Assembly: GCA_950295325.1 (NCBI GenBank)
Contig: OX485803.1
Coordinates: forward strand, 5,084,001 to 5,148,000
Origin: Polytrichum commune
Lineage: Eukaryota; Streptophyta; Polytrichopsida; Polytrichales; Polytrichaceae
Direction: 5' to 3'
DNA length: 64,000 bases
Shown here: positions 47,736 to 58,109 of the stretch, in pieces
Layout: every line of letters begins with the position of its first letter
Numbering within the stretch: the first letter of the stretch is position 1
Notes under the pieces: generated by a model
What the model saw: the letters and a program-made list of their open reading frames with translations, nothing else
The model's database searches: none
Told to the model about the DNA's origin: nothing
Made by a program: the position numbers and the translations under genes

Positions 47736-48041
47736 CTGCTAATGCTTCTGACAACACGGGGGATGGTGGAGACCGCGGAGGGATGCAGCCTGGTCCAGTT
47801 GGTGACATGCATGCCGGCGAGCAGGAGCGGGGCTATGAAACCCAGCCTGACATGTTGCAACCATCTGAGGACGCTCAATGCAAGAGCGCATGGGATGTCT
47901 CGGATGACTTGCTTGTGCTCTCTGTTCACATCCGATGCCGCTCGACTCCAGGGTGTGAAGCCTCGAGTGGCTCTAGGCATTCCCAGGAAGTGTAGGTTGC
48001 CAGTTCCACGAGGCTACATGTGCAATGGTACGCTGTCCTAA
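47676..48041 (+). CDS. Lipid-transfer-protein-type eight-cysteine secreted protein
   Basis: A 121-residue single-exon frame. A hydrophobic segment (about residues 15-27, MSVLLLLLMLL) gives a likely secretion signal with cleavage before about residue 37. The mature part has the eight-cysteine pattern of the nsLTP/2S-albumin fold: C37, C45, C60-C61, C79-L-C81, C106 and C116, spaced C-7-C-14-CC-17-CLC-24-C-9-C. A hydrophobic residue in CXC resembles type 2 LTPs, but the 17-residue CC-CXC spacing is long. Family members bind lipids in the cell wall or apoplast. The ATG at 47676 was preferred because it places the signal peptide near the N-terminus. The sequence after the last cysteine, AATGGTACGC, could be a splice donor, so the final residues NGTLS are uncertain. 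Confidence 0.75.
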   Translation: MDMNVGRQGGGVGAMSVLLLLLMLLTTRGMVETAEGCSLVQLVTCMPASRSGAMKPSLTCCNHLRTLNARAHGMSRMTCLCSLFTSDAARLQGVKPRVALGIPRKCRLPVPRGYMCNGTLS

Positions 48042-48472
48042 TCTCTTTATAATCTCTCACTATGCTCAACTTTCTTATCTTTCTCGAGAAATGGCGAGAA
48101 ACGGCGAGCAATGCCTTCTTCTTATCTTTCTCATATCGTTCTTGTGAAAGTTCAGCATTCAAGTTCCATTGAGACTGACGATAAATGGGTTGCAAAGGAT
48201 CTTGGTAGGGTAAGATTGAGGTAATCGCATGAGCTCGGAGTTCAGCTTCAGCTGTGGAGATGGAAATATTCGAATTTTCTTACTGAAACATAGACAAATA
48301 TATCATGTGTTTTGGGGGTGTTTCTATGCCCGGGAGATAATGTAAATGGGTGGAGTACAGGAGACGTTGAGGTGTAGGGAGCAAGGCCTTCTTATCTTTC
48401 TCACACCCTTCTTATGAGTTCAGAAGACTTGCAAGTGCTCATACGTACTCCGTCTTCAGAATAAACCCTAGC

Positions 48473-48855
48473 CTCGTCGAGTAGTGCTCTGTACATCGTA
48501 AGTAATGGCAGGTTAGAAGTAGGTATCCTGTGTCCAATAATTGAATCCTGTTAATAATCTTATGCCTGCCGTTGTTCCGTTTTTCACACTTTTTCCATGT
48601 TTTTCTGCTCCACTTTTACAAAACCTCGGTGGACAACTAGCTCGGTAAGTTCTTATACACTGGGAGATGTTCAACCGTTTTCCGCGATCAACAAACGCTA
48701 GCGTCATCGGGTAGTGCTCTGGACAACACCATAAATGCTACGTAGTATTCTGTGTCCAAGAAATGAAGCTTGTGAAAAATCTGCTGCCTGCCGTTCCCAT
48801 TTTGACAATCACTTACGCATGTCGAACGTCACACCGTTTTTACGAAAACCTCGGT
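48473..48855. repeat. Tandem duplication of about 222 bp
   Basis: 48473-48640 and 48697-48855 share GTAGTGCTCTG.ACA, ATTCTGTGTCCAA-like, TGCCTGCCGTT and ACGAAAACCTCGGT-like words. The right copy abuts the long foldback at 48861-49410. Confidence 0.6.
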
Positions 48856-48860
48856 TGAGT

Positions 48861-49410
48861 GAGACAGACGTACTCTCTGCAGAAACCGTGGAGCGAAATC
48901 GAAGGTAGATGACTAAATGGAGATGATCATCATGAGGAGCGGGGGAGGAGTACTAGTCCTCCTCAACCCCGTCAAAGTGATCCTTCATCCGGACATAGCC
49001 CAAAAGCTCCTCCATACGAGGACCTAAGTGGCCTTCACAGAGTTTTGAGGCTCACCATAGTGATTCATCGAAAATGTCAAGCATTCATATTACGTAACCG
49101 AGTCGTGTAACATTCTTCGTCTAGAGGACGAGGTTGTGAAACGAACGAAACAACAAAACCACTTCACATCACTATGCAGCTTCAAGGCTTGACGACTTCA
49201 AAGCATCAAAACTATGGTGAGCCTCAAAACTCTGTCAAGGGCACTCAGGTCCTCTTATGGAGGAGAAGTTGGGCCATGTCCGATGAAGGATCTTTTCTAC
49301 ATGGTCAAGGAGCATTAGCACTACTCCACTGGTACTCATCATGATCATCTCAATAGAATTGTCTACCGTCGATTCTGCCCCAGAGATTCTGCAGAGAGTA
49401 CTTCTGTCTC
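48861..49410. repeat. Long imperfect foldback with about 200-bp arms
   Basis: The arms 48861-49061 and 49211-49410 are reverse complements over most of their length, around a loop of about 150 bp. The outermost part has GTACTCTCTGCAGA in both arms, and the innermost 24 bases (49038-49061 versus 49211-49234) match perfectly. No coding frame. It could be a MITE or a young hairpin small-RNA precursor. I do not recognise a known miRNA in it. Confidence 0.7.
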
Positions 49411-51929
49411 ATACAGCTGAAGTTTTTGTAAAGCAGCATGACGATTACATATAAGACGGATAAGTGTTATTTTTGTTATCTTACAATTGTAGAGGAGAAC
49501 ACAAGTATAACACAAATAACATTCTCCTCTCCAATTGTAATATCCTTACATAGAGGAGCATTTTGATAAGGATTGTCCCGTCTCTACGTGCGCAACATCG
49601 CTCATCAATGTGAATTGAAACCTCTGAGATCATCACAAGTCTGAAATTTCAGTAGGTATGAAGTTGATGACGTATCAAGGATATTGCACTTGCAAAGTAA
49701 GTGTAGCCTGGTCTAAGGTATTGTGGGCACTTCCATCTCTACATATATAATTTTGGTTGTTGGATTGGGGTGGGAACTGTCTCATCCGCTTAGCAATTGT
49801 GATAGATCACAAAGATTGTCTTTTCAAGTTTCAGAATTGGAATCTGGAGGCAAAAGTTATAAGAGATCAAAGTGAAGATTCTCTCTTTAGGTGATCAGAC
49901 AGACCCTCCCAATAGTGTTAGACTGTTGATCTAGAATGGTGTCTATGTTTTGAGCACATAATCCAATTTCATTGGAACGCATGTCTGTTTGGTGTCCGTT
50001 CATAACTACAGGCCTTGCTAAATACCATCTAAATGTAGGTGTCCAATTAAGAAGTGTGATCACATAAGCTAGGGGGCATTTAGCCTGTTTGACACCGTCT
50101 TGATGCACTTTTAGTCCCATAAGCCTTTTGGCTTCTCAGACTTCATAAGGTCCACACGCTGTAACTTATTTCATGAGATATTGCAGACATTGCAAGAATG
50201 TTGCACATTATGGAAGCACTTTTCAATGTATGTATATTCTGATATTAATGCCTCTCATACTACTGTTGCAGGTCTCAGAGTGCCCGGAGGTTAGGATCAA
50301 TGAAGGTACCATATTAATTACTCTCGTGAGCAGAGAATAGAATTGTGCATGGTTATGGGGTACTTACATGCAATTGTACAACTTCGAAGCCATAGAGGGA
50401 TGATGTGGATGATATAAACTACTTTCTGACACTATGAAATATCTGTGAATCGTTGGTGCTCACTTTCATTTAATATAATTACCTGGCTAAGACTGATGCC
50501 ATGTGATCTACTGTCAATATTGTTCGACAGCAATCCATTTGCAAGACAATCTTGCAAAAGTTATGCCAATTTTTGAAGTCTTCAGGATCAAGTGGTTCAT
50601 AATCTGAATCTGAAGCAGATCAATTGTTTGTGATTGTCATCAGCAGAGATCGATATATGAGTCAAGATTTTGTGGGTGAAAATGTTGACGATATTGTTTT
50701 TTTTAAGAATTTGTGTCTGGATATTGTACAGAAAACCAGGTCATGGTTGGTGTTAGTGTAGCTACAGATCAACCATCAAGGGCATACTGAATCTGAATGA
50801 CTCCTTTGTGTGATATTTTGCGATGACTTCAAATTCTTTGAAGTAAACTTCAAAATTTGTATGCTTTCAATTTCTACATTAGTGCAGTGTTGTAATGGGC
50901 ACACACGTTAGATTTTTGGCATTCAACCAAGCCATTTTGAATTGAGCTAGCCTACCTTGGAGGCAAATCTGCACCAATTTATTGAATATTCAAGTTTGTC
51001 TGTTGAGAATTAAAGACAAAGTGAAACAGATTCCACAGGAACACGGCATTGCTATCCTAAGTTGCAAGAGATGGGGTTATGACTTGCAAATCAGTAATTA
51101 AATCAATCCTGGGAATTGTGTCAATTTGGTGGTGATGATGCTTGCATTGATAATGTTAGCTGTTTAAAATAAACCTCATTTGGGAGGGCACAGTGTTCAC
51201 TTGTACTCACAATGACGTTCTTCATTAAATTAACATTAACGTACCGTCTCAACGAAGTGTGCCTGTCGAGCAAAGTTTCCTGAAGAAGACATGCAAGAAT
51301 ATTCATTCTGTTGATGGTGAAAGGATGAGCTATGTACAAATAGCTATCAAATGACATGTGTGTGTGTGAGAAGATCTGCAAGTGTGTTCACTTCCTTTTA
51401 TTGATACGATTGGTGTGATATTGATACGATTGGTGTGATATTGATACGATTGGTATTGATATTGTTTATTGATCCTTTTATTGCAAGAATGTAAGTTAGT
51501 ACGATTGGTGTGCTCTTTTACCTTTGTATGAAAGTTGAAACCTGCAATTCATAAACGTTGGTGTTAAGTAGGTAAGCTAATGATTGATCAAATCCAGTTA
51601 TTTATGTGCACACTAAGTGCACGTGATCGAACAATATCCTACACTCGCTTTTTGGAGAATGCAAAAGAGCCGAGTGAGTTATTGTGTCAACTTAGTAGCA
51701 ATGGCCGCCTCGCTTTCCCTACTCCTGGAAAAGTAGACAGCCCACCAGAAATCCTCGAGATTCCAAAATGAATTCATTGTTGTGGAATGATAGGGAGCTT
51801 CAGCTTGCTCATGATGGCAAGGGCTCGACACCTTCTAGTTTGAAATTGGCTCAATCGAGTTCAAATCACTGAAGGTACGATGGGTCTTGAATGGTTACTT
51901 TTTGTGACTAGCTCACGTCTCCTCAATGA
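49411..51929. other. Gene-free stretch with a family C copy
   Basis: 49719-50090 is a family C element (TATTGTGGGCACTTCC end, GAGCACATAATCCAAT and ACTACAGGCCTTGCTAAATA inside). A TTGATACGATTGGTGTGATA micro-tandem lies at about 51400-51460. Nothing coding was recognised. Confidence 0.45.
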
Positions 51930-52130
51930 ACGGGGAGAACCAGCTGCTCATTACAGATAAACTGGTTGAATTTGAGAAGTATCTGGTTGAAGTTCGAGAT
52001 TCCAGGAAAATTACTGATCATTTTAAGGGAATTTAGCGAACATATCTCAAAAACGATAAAGAAAAACCGAAAGATGTCGCATGTAACCAGTTGGACTTGG
52101 AAACACGAGGATCTTGACCGCTTATGCCCA
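51930..52130 (+). repeat. Repeat family B, copy
   Basis: ACGGGGAGAACCAGCTGCTC, AACTGGTTGAATTTGAGAAG, AAAGATGTCGCATGTAACC and GATCTTGACCGCTTATGCCC landmarks. It is followed directly by family C sequence (GGAGCTCATATGAACATC near 52240). Confidence 0.65.
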
Positions 52131-52573
52131 AAAATCTACATGGACACCGCTTCTCCTATGGTTACATGAAACACACGATTATTACAAGATGGTGAACAAA
52201 TCCAAATTGAGGCTCCATAGTTTTCTCCAAACCCTCATAGTTTTTGGAGCTCATATGAACATCTTATTTACCATTTACGTGAAGATCATGGTATTCTTTA
52301 AGTGGTCATATGCTCCTCCTCCCCCCCCGGCAAGCCTCCAATTACATTGACTATTGAACCTGGAACGCTTGTCATATTTTGAGCACGTAGTCCAATCCCA
52401 TGTAAACATGTGTCTTTTTGGTATCCGTTCTTGGAACCACACCTACCAAATATAGGTGTCTGATTAAGAGAAGTAGTTGGATTAGGCACGTCTACGTCAC
52501 CTCCATTCCATTTCTTCGCCTTGCTTGTGTACCAGTTGGCTATCTTCATTCTTCACCAGTCAAAGGCTATAAG

Positions 52574-52857
52574 ATATGTGGGCCTTATGTGGTTACTCTT
52601 CTTAAGATTGGACTACATGTTCAAAATAATTTGACCATTGTAGGTTCGATAGCTATCGCAAACGGGAGGGCCTATGTGATCATGTCAAGAGAATGAGAGA
52701 CTTTCGTTTGACCCTCTTATAACTTTCGGGTCTCAACTCCGATTCTAGAACTTGAAATGACAGTTTTGTGTGATTTGCAATCGCTAACAGGACAAGACAA
52801 TTCCCAGCTCGATCCAATGTCAAAAATTTGTTTGTGGAGTTGGAAGTGCCCACAATA
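52574..52857. mobile_element. MITE family C, copy
   Basis: The left end is TATGTGGGCCTTATGTGGTT and the right end TTGGAAGTGCCCACAATA, inverted relative to the copy at 10366. Internally CTCAACTCCGATTCTAGAAC and GACAAGACAATTCCC landmarks. Confidence 0.6.
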
Positions 52858-53425
52858 GGACCACGTACCTTAGATAACTTGATTCTTCTCTAGTCAAAGC
52901 ACGTTAGTAAGGTTCGTACATGTGGACCTTGTGTGGTCATTTGTTCCACATTGGACACCTACATCTGAATGATTATATGACAAGACTTGTAGCTTAGAAA
53001 TCGACACAAAGACAGAAAGGAAGAAAGGAAGAAGAAAAAAAACAAAAACAAAAACAAAAACAAAAACAAAAAAAAACACATGTGCTTCCGATGAAAATGG
53101 ATGATGTGCTCAGAATATAGACACCATCAAGATTTTCAGTCGTGAACCATAGTCAGGAGGGACCTACCTTTTCGATCCCCAAAACAAAAGAAAATGGAAA
53201 CCCTCACTTTGACTTCCTACACCTTTGGCACCTCAACTCCGATTCTAAGGGAATTGGACGGTTTGAATTATGACAACCCTCAAGACTCATAACATAATCA
53301 CGGCAGGCAATTCCCAAGCAGCCCAACAGCCACACAAACAAGGTCTCATGGCATGGGGTTCGAGCGCGCACACAAAAAACATAAATGAGGCCGCATAAGT
53401 TATTACTATAAACTTCAATGAGAGA

Positions 53426-53427
<2 letters not shown>

Positions 53428-53489
<62 letters not shown>
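53428..53489. repeat. TA microsatellite
   Basis: An uninterrupted TA dinucleotide run of about 60 bases, likely variable in length between individuals. Confidence 0.95.
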
Positions 53490-53492
<3 letters not shown>

Positions 53493-53857
53493 TATGTGTG
53501 TATGAGTGTGGACGATCGTAATGATCACGAGGCCGACTCCGTGCCTAGCTCGAAGGTCAATCCGAACCCGTCTGTTGACTTTCTCACTTGAATCGCGAAA
53601 CATGAATTCTTCGCGACGATTTTTGTCCGAATGCCAAGGTCGTCGAGGAATATACATGTATGACAACAAGACAACAAAGTAACTTCTAACTCAGTTCTTC
53701 CCTTTATGGCTGGATCGACATGCATCACCGAAAAGGAGAGCACCACTGGACGGGGGTATAAAAAGTCCATGTCCGTAGACCCATTTCTGAGGAGTTATTT
53801 ATAATAGGCCACTGCTTCATGTATAGCCCGCCCACCCAGAATAATACTCATCAACAG

Positions 53858-55275
53858 CAGTGCCCGGCGAGATTTTGGGGCCACAAGCAAGCGGTCGAGG
53901 ATCTCAGTGTTTCCCAAGTCCAACCGGTTTGCATGTTGACATCTTATTTAGGGCCACTTCACACACGAGCCAAGAGCCGTGACCATGAAGTTGTGAGAGC
54001 CCAAAAGAAAGTGTGTGTCCAAAGGCCGTCGTCCCAATACACCTCCAAAATCATGTAGTGTGGTCACGGACCCTCAAGTGTAGTGTGAAGTCATATGTGA
54101 CCGGGCCCTCAACCGGTGGAGGATCCCAGTGTTTCCCAAGTCCAATCGGTTTGCATGTTGACATCTTATTTAGGGCCACTTCACACACGAGCCAAGAGCC
54201 GTGACCATGAAGTTGTGAGAGCCCAAAAGAAAGTGAGTGTCCAAAGGCCGTCGTCCCAACACACCTCCAAAATTGTGTAGTGTGGTCACGGACCCTCAAG
54301 TGTAGTGTGAAGTCATATGTGACCGGGCCCTCAACCGGTGGAGGATCCCAGTGTTTCCCAAGTCCAACCGGTTTGCATGTTGACATCTTATTTAGGGCCA
54401 CTTCACACACGAGCCAAGAGCCGTGACCATGAAGTTGTGAGAGCCCAAAAGAAAGTGAGTGTCCAAAGGCCGTCGTCCCAATACACCTCCAAAATCATGT
54501 AGTGTGGTCACGGACCCTCGAGTGTAGTGTGAAGTCATATGTGACTGGGCCCTCAACCGGTCGAGGATCCCAGTGTTTCCCAGTGTTTCCCAAGTCCAAT
54601 TGGTTTGTATGTTGACATCTTAGGGCCACTTCACACACGAGCCAAGAGCCGTGACCATGAAGTTGTGAGAGCCCAAAAGAAAGTGAGTGTCCAAAGGCCA
54701 TCGTCCTAACATACCTCCAAAATCATGTAGTGTGGTCACGGACCCTCAAGTGTAGTGTGAAGTCATATGTGACCGGGCCCTCAACCAAATTCCATTTCAA
54801 TGAATTTTCTATTCATGTGGGTCTTCACGCATAATAAAATAGGATTAAATCAACGGTTGCGAGCGTTCGGAGTGCCATGGTCTCCTGGTTTGGTGTTAGG
54901 CGTACCTCCAAGAGGTGGTGTTTGAAAATAGTCCAAGTGAGCATGAAACACAATCCGTTTGATGCCATGTGGGAATCCATGTAGACTTCTACATCCATCT
55001 TACATTCACATACTCCGTTGGTCCCTCAAGCGTAGTGGGAAGCAGCGAACTTGGACCGGCTCCGCCTTTTCCACCAATGAGAGTGCTTGAAGTGGAATGG
55101 TCATGGGCTCTCAGTCTCGTGCGAGAAGTGGCCCTTAGGGTTTTCCTTCAAGGATTCGAGGCATCTTCCATAGATTCCTCGCGAAACGATGGGTTACTTC
55201 TCCTCAAGCCTTGAACTTCGACCGGCCGTTTCTCAAACTCCACCGCTTCATCTACAACTAACGACCGGTTCTCCC
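53858..55275 (-). repeat. Repeat family B copy split by a family A MITE complex
   Basis: The left piece 53858-53950 (AAGTCCAACCGGTTTGCATG, TTGACATCTTATT) and the right piece 55137-55275 (CCTTGAACTTCGACCGG, CTCAAACTCCACCGCTTCAT, ACCGGTTCTCCCT) together make one family B element in reverse orientation. The MITE complex at 53951-55136 is inserted in it. Confidence 0.65.
53951..55136. mobile_element. MITE family A, copy 2, with its left end amplified four-fold
   Basis: It starts GGGCCACTTCACACACGAG and ends CTCGTGCGAGAAGTGGCCC, with TTA on both sides (53948-53950 and 55137-55139). Instead of one left end there are four, starting near 53951, 54171, 54393 and 54618 (spacing about 221-230 bp). Each repeat carries about 165 bp of MITE left end plus about 57 bp identical to the host flank just outside the element (GATCCCAGTGTTTCCC...GTTGACATCTTATT). 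The last unit runs on into the rest of the MITE. Confidence 0.85.
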
Positions 55276-55287
55276 TATGCATTGGTA

Positions 55288-55925
55288 TGTGGGGTGTGAG
55301 ACACGTGGCCACACCTACTATCTACATGCGAACACCCATACTTAAAAGGTCTAAGAATCGCTCGGCACAACAAAGCAGTGCACCTCATCACCCAGACCCT
55401 GCAACCAAACAAAAACACCCGATACTACACACTAACCAATGCATGCATCAATAACAATAGGTCACCGGACCAAACAATTCCACATTGGCTCCTTAGATGT
55501 ACATGCTCGCAACCACCATGCTTATGCCTAGCCAAACTCCGACCCGACATACTATGTCTCATAGGAGCCCCAAACCACACACCAACCCCAATTACACCTT
55601 CCCCCATAATCACAACCCAATTCATCGAATTCACATACTGTCATGACAGATTCCCCGACCAAGCCATCGCACACAAACACACTAAATACGACCCACTAGT
55701 AAACACCATACAAAACAACAGATGAAAAACTAACCCACTCATCACCATCATAGTCGGAGTCAGAGGAGCCATACACGAACACTCCATCAACAAACTCACC
55801 AACCTTAAAATCCCAAAACAAGCCTCATGAAAAATATCCACCAAAATGCCATCAAAGACCTCACATACATTATTCTTAACAAAAGAAAGCTAGAAAACAA
55901 ACAAACACCTGTCCCCCTTCCCTAA
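55288..55925 (+). pseudogene. RLE-type non-LTR retrotransposon C-terminus, copy 1
   Basis: In one frame from 55288: a CCHC-knuckle-like block CGV-stop-DTWPHLLSTC (the second Cys position is TGA), then GLRIARHNKAVHLITQTLQ, IPHWLLRCTC, AKLRPDILCLIGAP, FIEFTYCHDRF, KHTKYDPL, NPLITIIVGVRGAIHEHSI and LKIPKQAS. The frame then shifts and ends MKNIHQNAIKDLTYI, LNKRKLENKQTPVPLP and TAA at 55925. Knuckle, RHN, RPD and a downstream glutamate are the signature of restriction-like-endonuclease (RLE) non-LTR elements such as the R2/NeSL/CRE types. The endonuclease nicks the target for reverse transcription. Stops at 55297 and 55723, a frameshift near 55837 and the missing reverse transcriptase make this a dead, 5'-truncated copy. 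The plus strand is unusually poor in G. The minus-strand relative is at 43341-44228. Confidence 0.75.
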
Positions 55926-56660
55926 GAGAAAAAAAACTTTCTTGAATATAACAAATGAGCCCTCCTCGTAAGAGGCATCACGCTTATTACTGCATCACGG
56001 AAAACCGCGATGAGCAATAAGCTAACGGGCTCTCAGTCATGCCGGTACCTGGCTACGGGCGTCATATTTATTTACATGGGGTGTTATTCTTATTACTTTT
56101 CCAACACGGACAACTATGGTTTTATTAGTTGTGCGCGTGGTGTGGTGAGGATCGAAGAAGAAGAAGAAGCGCAAAAGACGCGTGTTTGAAGTAAATTGGA
56201 TTACGTTTTCAAATCTTTATCAAACAACTCCATAGGTATCGTCACAGTGGACATAACTGGTCCCAAACCCTAATGTAAAACCCTAGTAAGAGCCCTCGTA
56301 AGTGTAACTTATCTTACACACTCCCCGGCCGCAAGTAATAGCCGCTGTAAGTTTGGTCATAAAAACGGGGTCTGCAGGCATGACTCTTCCACTCCAGGCT
56401 CCTGCCAATGTGTCAATAACTAGGTATTTATTTATGGGTTGAATAGCAATTATCCTCGAAGAGGTGGTGTCAAACAAAAGGGAGGGCAGGCAGAGAGAGT
56501 GATTCTCCACTCCCCAACTTCAATGTTATGCAAGGTACGAACATGTTTACCCCCTCGGCCCCAAAGATTATTGCATTTCCGCTTTAAATTCGCCTCGCGG
56601 CATCCGATATGGGCTCGGTCCCATTCAATTTAAATAACCATGGACATTATATATATAGGG
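55926..56660. other. No gene seen
   Basis: 3' flank of the retroelement copy. Includes a GAAGAA run near 56150-56170. Short open frames have no recognisable content. Confidence 0.4.
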
Positions 56661-56880
56661 GTTAATGAACGGGCAGAACTGACCGCTAGTTACAGATGAA
56701 CCAGTTAAGTTTGTGAAATAACTGGTTGAAGTTTGAGGCTTCATGAAAATCACCCATCTTCTTAGAGGAATCCATGGAATATACCTCAAATTAACCAAAG
56801 GAAACACCGAAAGAGCACAACATTTAACTGGTTGGACTTGGGAATAACTAGGGTTTTGACCGGTTATGCCCCTCAGGGGG
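56661..56880 (+). repeat. Repeat family B, copy
   Basis: AACGGGCAGAACTGACCGCTAG, ATAACTGGTTGAAGTTTGAG, TTAACTGGTTGGACTTGGGA and TTTTGACCGGTTATGCCCC landmarks. Confidence 0.6.
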
Positions 56881-57218
56881 TTCACTCCCTCTTATATTTT
56901 GCATACACGTGCGTTCGGGACCTATTTATTTTACATCTACAATGAATATATTGAACCCTATTTTTTATCGCACGTTGTTCTACGATTTTTGCCAGTGAAC
57001 CCCCCGAGTTATGCCCAAAACATTTACTCCCCGGACACGGATATGGATCCCCGGGATGACCAAACTCCAAGGGAACGGGAGGTTATAAGAAGTGTTGTGG
57101 GATGGGTATATACGTGAATTTATGGCCTCAATAATTGACGTCGATAATGGCATCGAAGAACACCTACCCGTGGGTATTAAAATTGTAGTACTGGTCAAAT
57201 ATTGATATTTGGTGAGGT

Positions 57219-57425
57219 ACAAGGAACGGGGAGAACCAACAACTAGTTGTATATGAATTGGTTGAAGATCAATCAAGGTTTTTGATTCTGGAGAATTAAC
57301 CATCATTGTAGAGGAATATATAGAATATACACCTCTAATTGAAGAAGACGACATGGAAGATGTCAACATGTGACCGGTTGGACTTGGAAACATTGGGATC
57401 TTGGCATATTACACCCAAAAGTATT
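57219..57425 (+). repeat. Repeat family B, copy
   Basis: AACGGGGAGAACCAACAACTAG, GAAGATGTCAACATGTGACC, GGTTGGACTTGGAAACATTG and GGATCTTGGCATATTACACC landmarks. Confidence 0.6.
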
Positions 57426-57715
57426 CCCGGGCATTCGATGGGTATGTCAAAGTGAGAGAATCTTTGTATGCCTGAGTTATTGTTTGGGTCAATAGTACCA
57501 GTCTCAACCATAATGACACAAGGCTCATTATACCTCGATATGAAAGTTTTTGAATGGTATATAGATCTGAATGGTATCGAGAACAAAAAATAGAATAAGA
57601 AAACCCATCAAATATCCGTATCCTATTGGTACGCAAAAAATTGTGAAATCCTCATAACACATACCATACTGGTATCAAACAAAGACAATACCAAACCAAT
57701 GTTGGTCGTAAGGCA

Positions 57716-58109
57716 TATTGTGGGCCTTATGTGGTCAATCTTCGTGATTGGACACATATGATTTAAGTGGTGTATGGCAAGGTTTGTGGTTAAGAATGGA
57801 CACCAAAAAAACTTGATGTATCATCACGATGAGAGTGAGAGAGTGTGTGTGGACACTACATGCTCATAATATATTAAACTATTTACATATTCAAGTTTTC
57901 ATTGAAGTCAGAGGGCTCTTTGTGATCACTTAAAGAGAAAGAATGTCTTCACTTCGGGCTCCCATAACTTATGCATTCTAACTTCAATTACGAAAACTGG
58001 AAATGACAATACATGTGCCCAATTCGCAGTGGTAGCTAATTGGATGAGATAATTCTTGATTTCAATCAAATGCTCTAAATCTAGGTGGAGTTTGGAAGTG
58101 CCCACGATA
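57716..58109. mobile_element. MITE family C, copy
   Basis: The left end TATTGTGGGCCTTATGTGGTC and right end TTTGGAAGTGCCCACGATA form a short inverted terminus. The interior has GGTTTGTGGTTAAGAATGGA, CACTTAAAGAGAAAG and TTGGATGAGATAATTCTTGA, shared with other copies. Confidence 0.65.

Noticed and set aside
47315-47980. 221-codon minus-strand open frame
   Set aside because: It lies opposite the lipid-transfer gene and across the tandem array; its internal repeats mirror the array and it has no domain.
48861-49410. Calling a named miRNA gene in the long foldback
   Set aside because: The arms are far longer than a typical precursor and no known mature miRNA sequence was recognised.
53415-53669. 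Open frame through the TA run
   Set aside because: It consists largely of an Ile-Tyr run translated from a TA microsatellite.
54051-54701. Repeated minus-strand open frames
   Set aside because: They are translations of the amplified MITE left end; their repetition reflects DNA repeats, not protein repeats.
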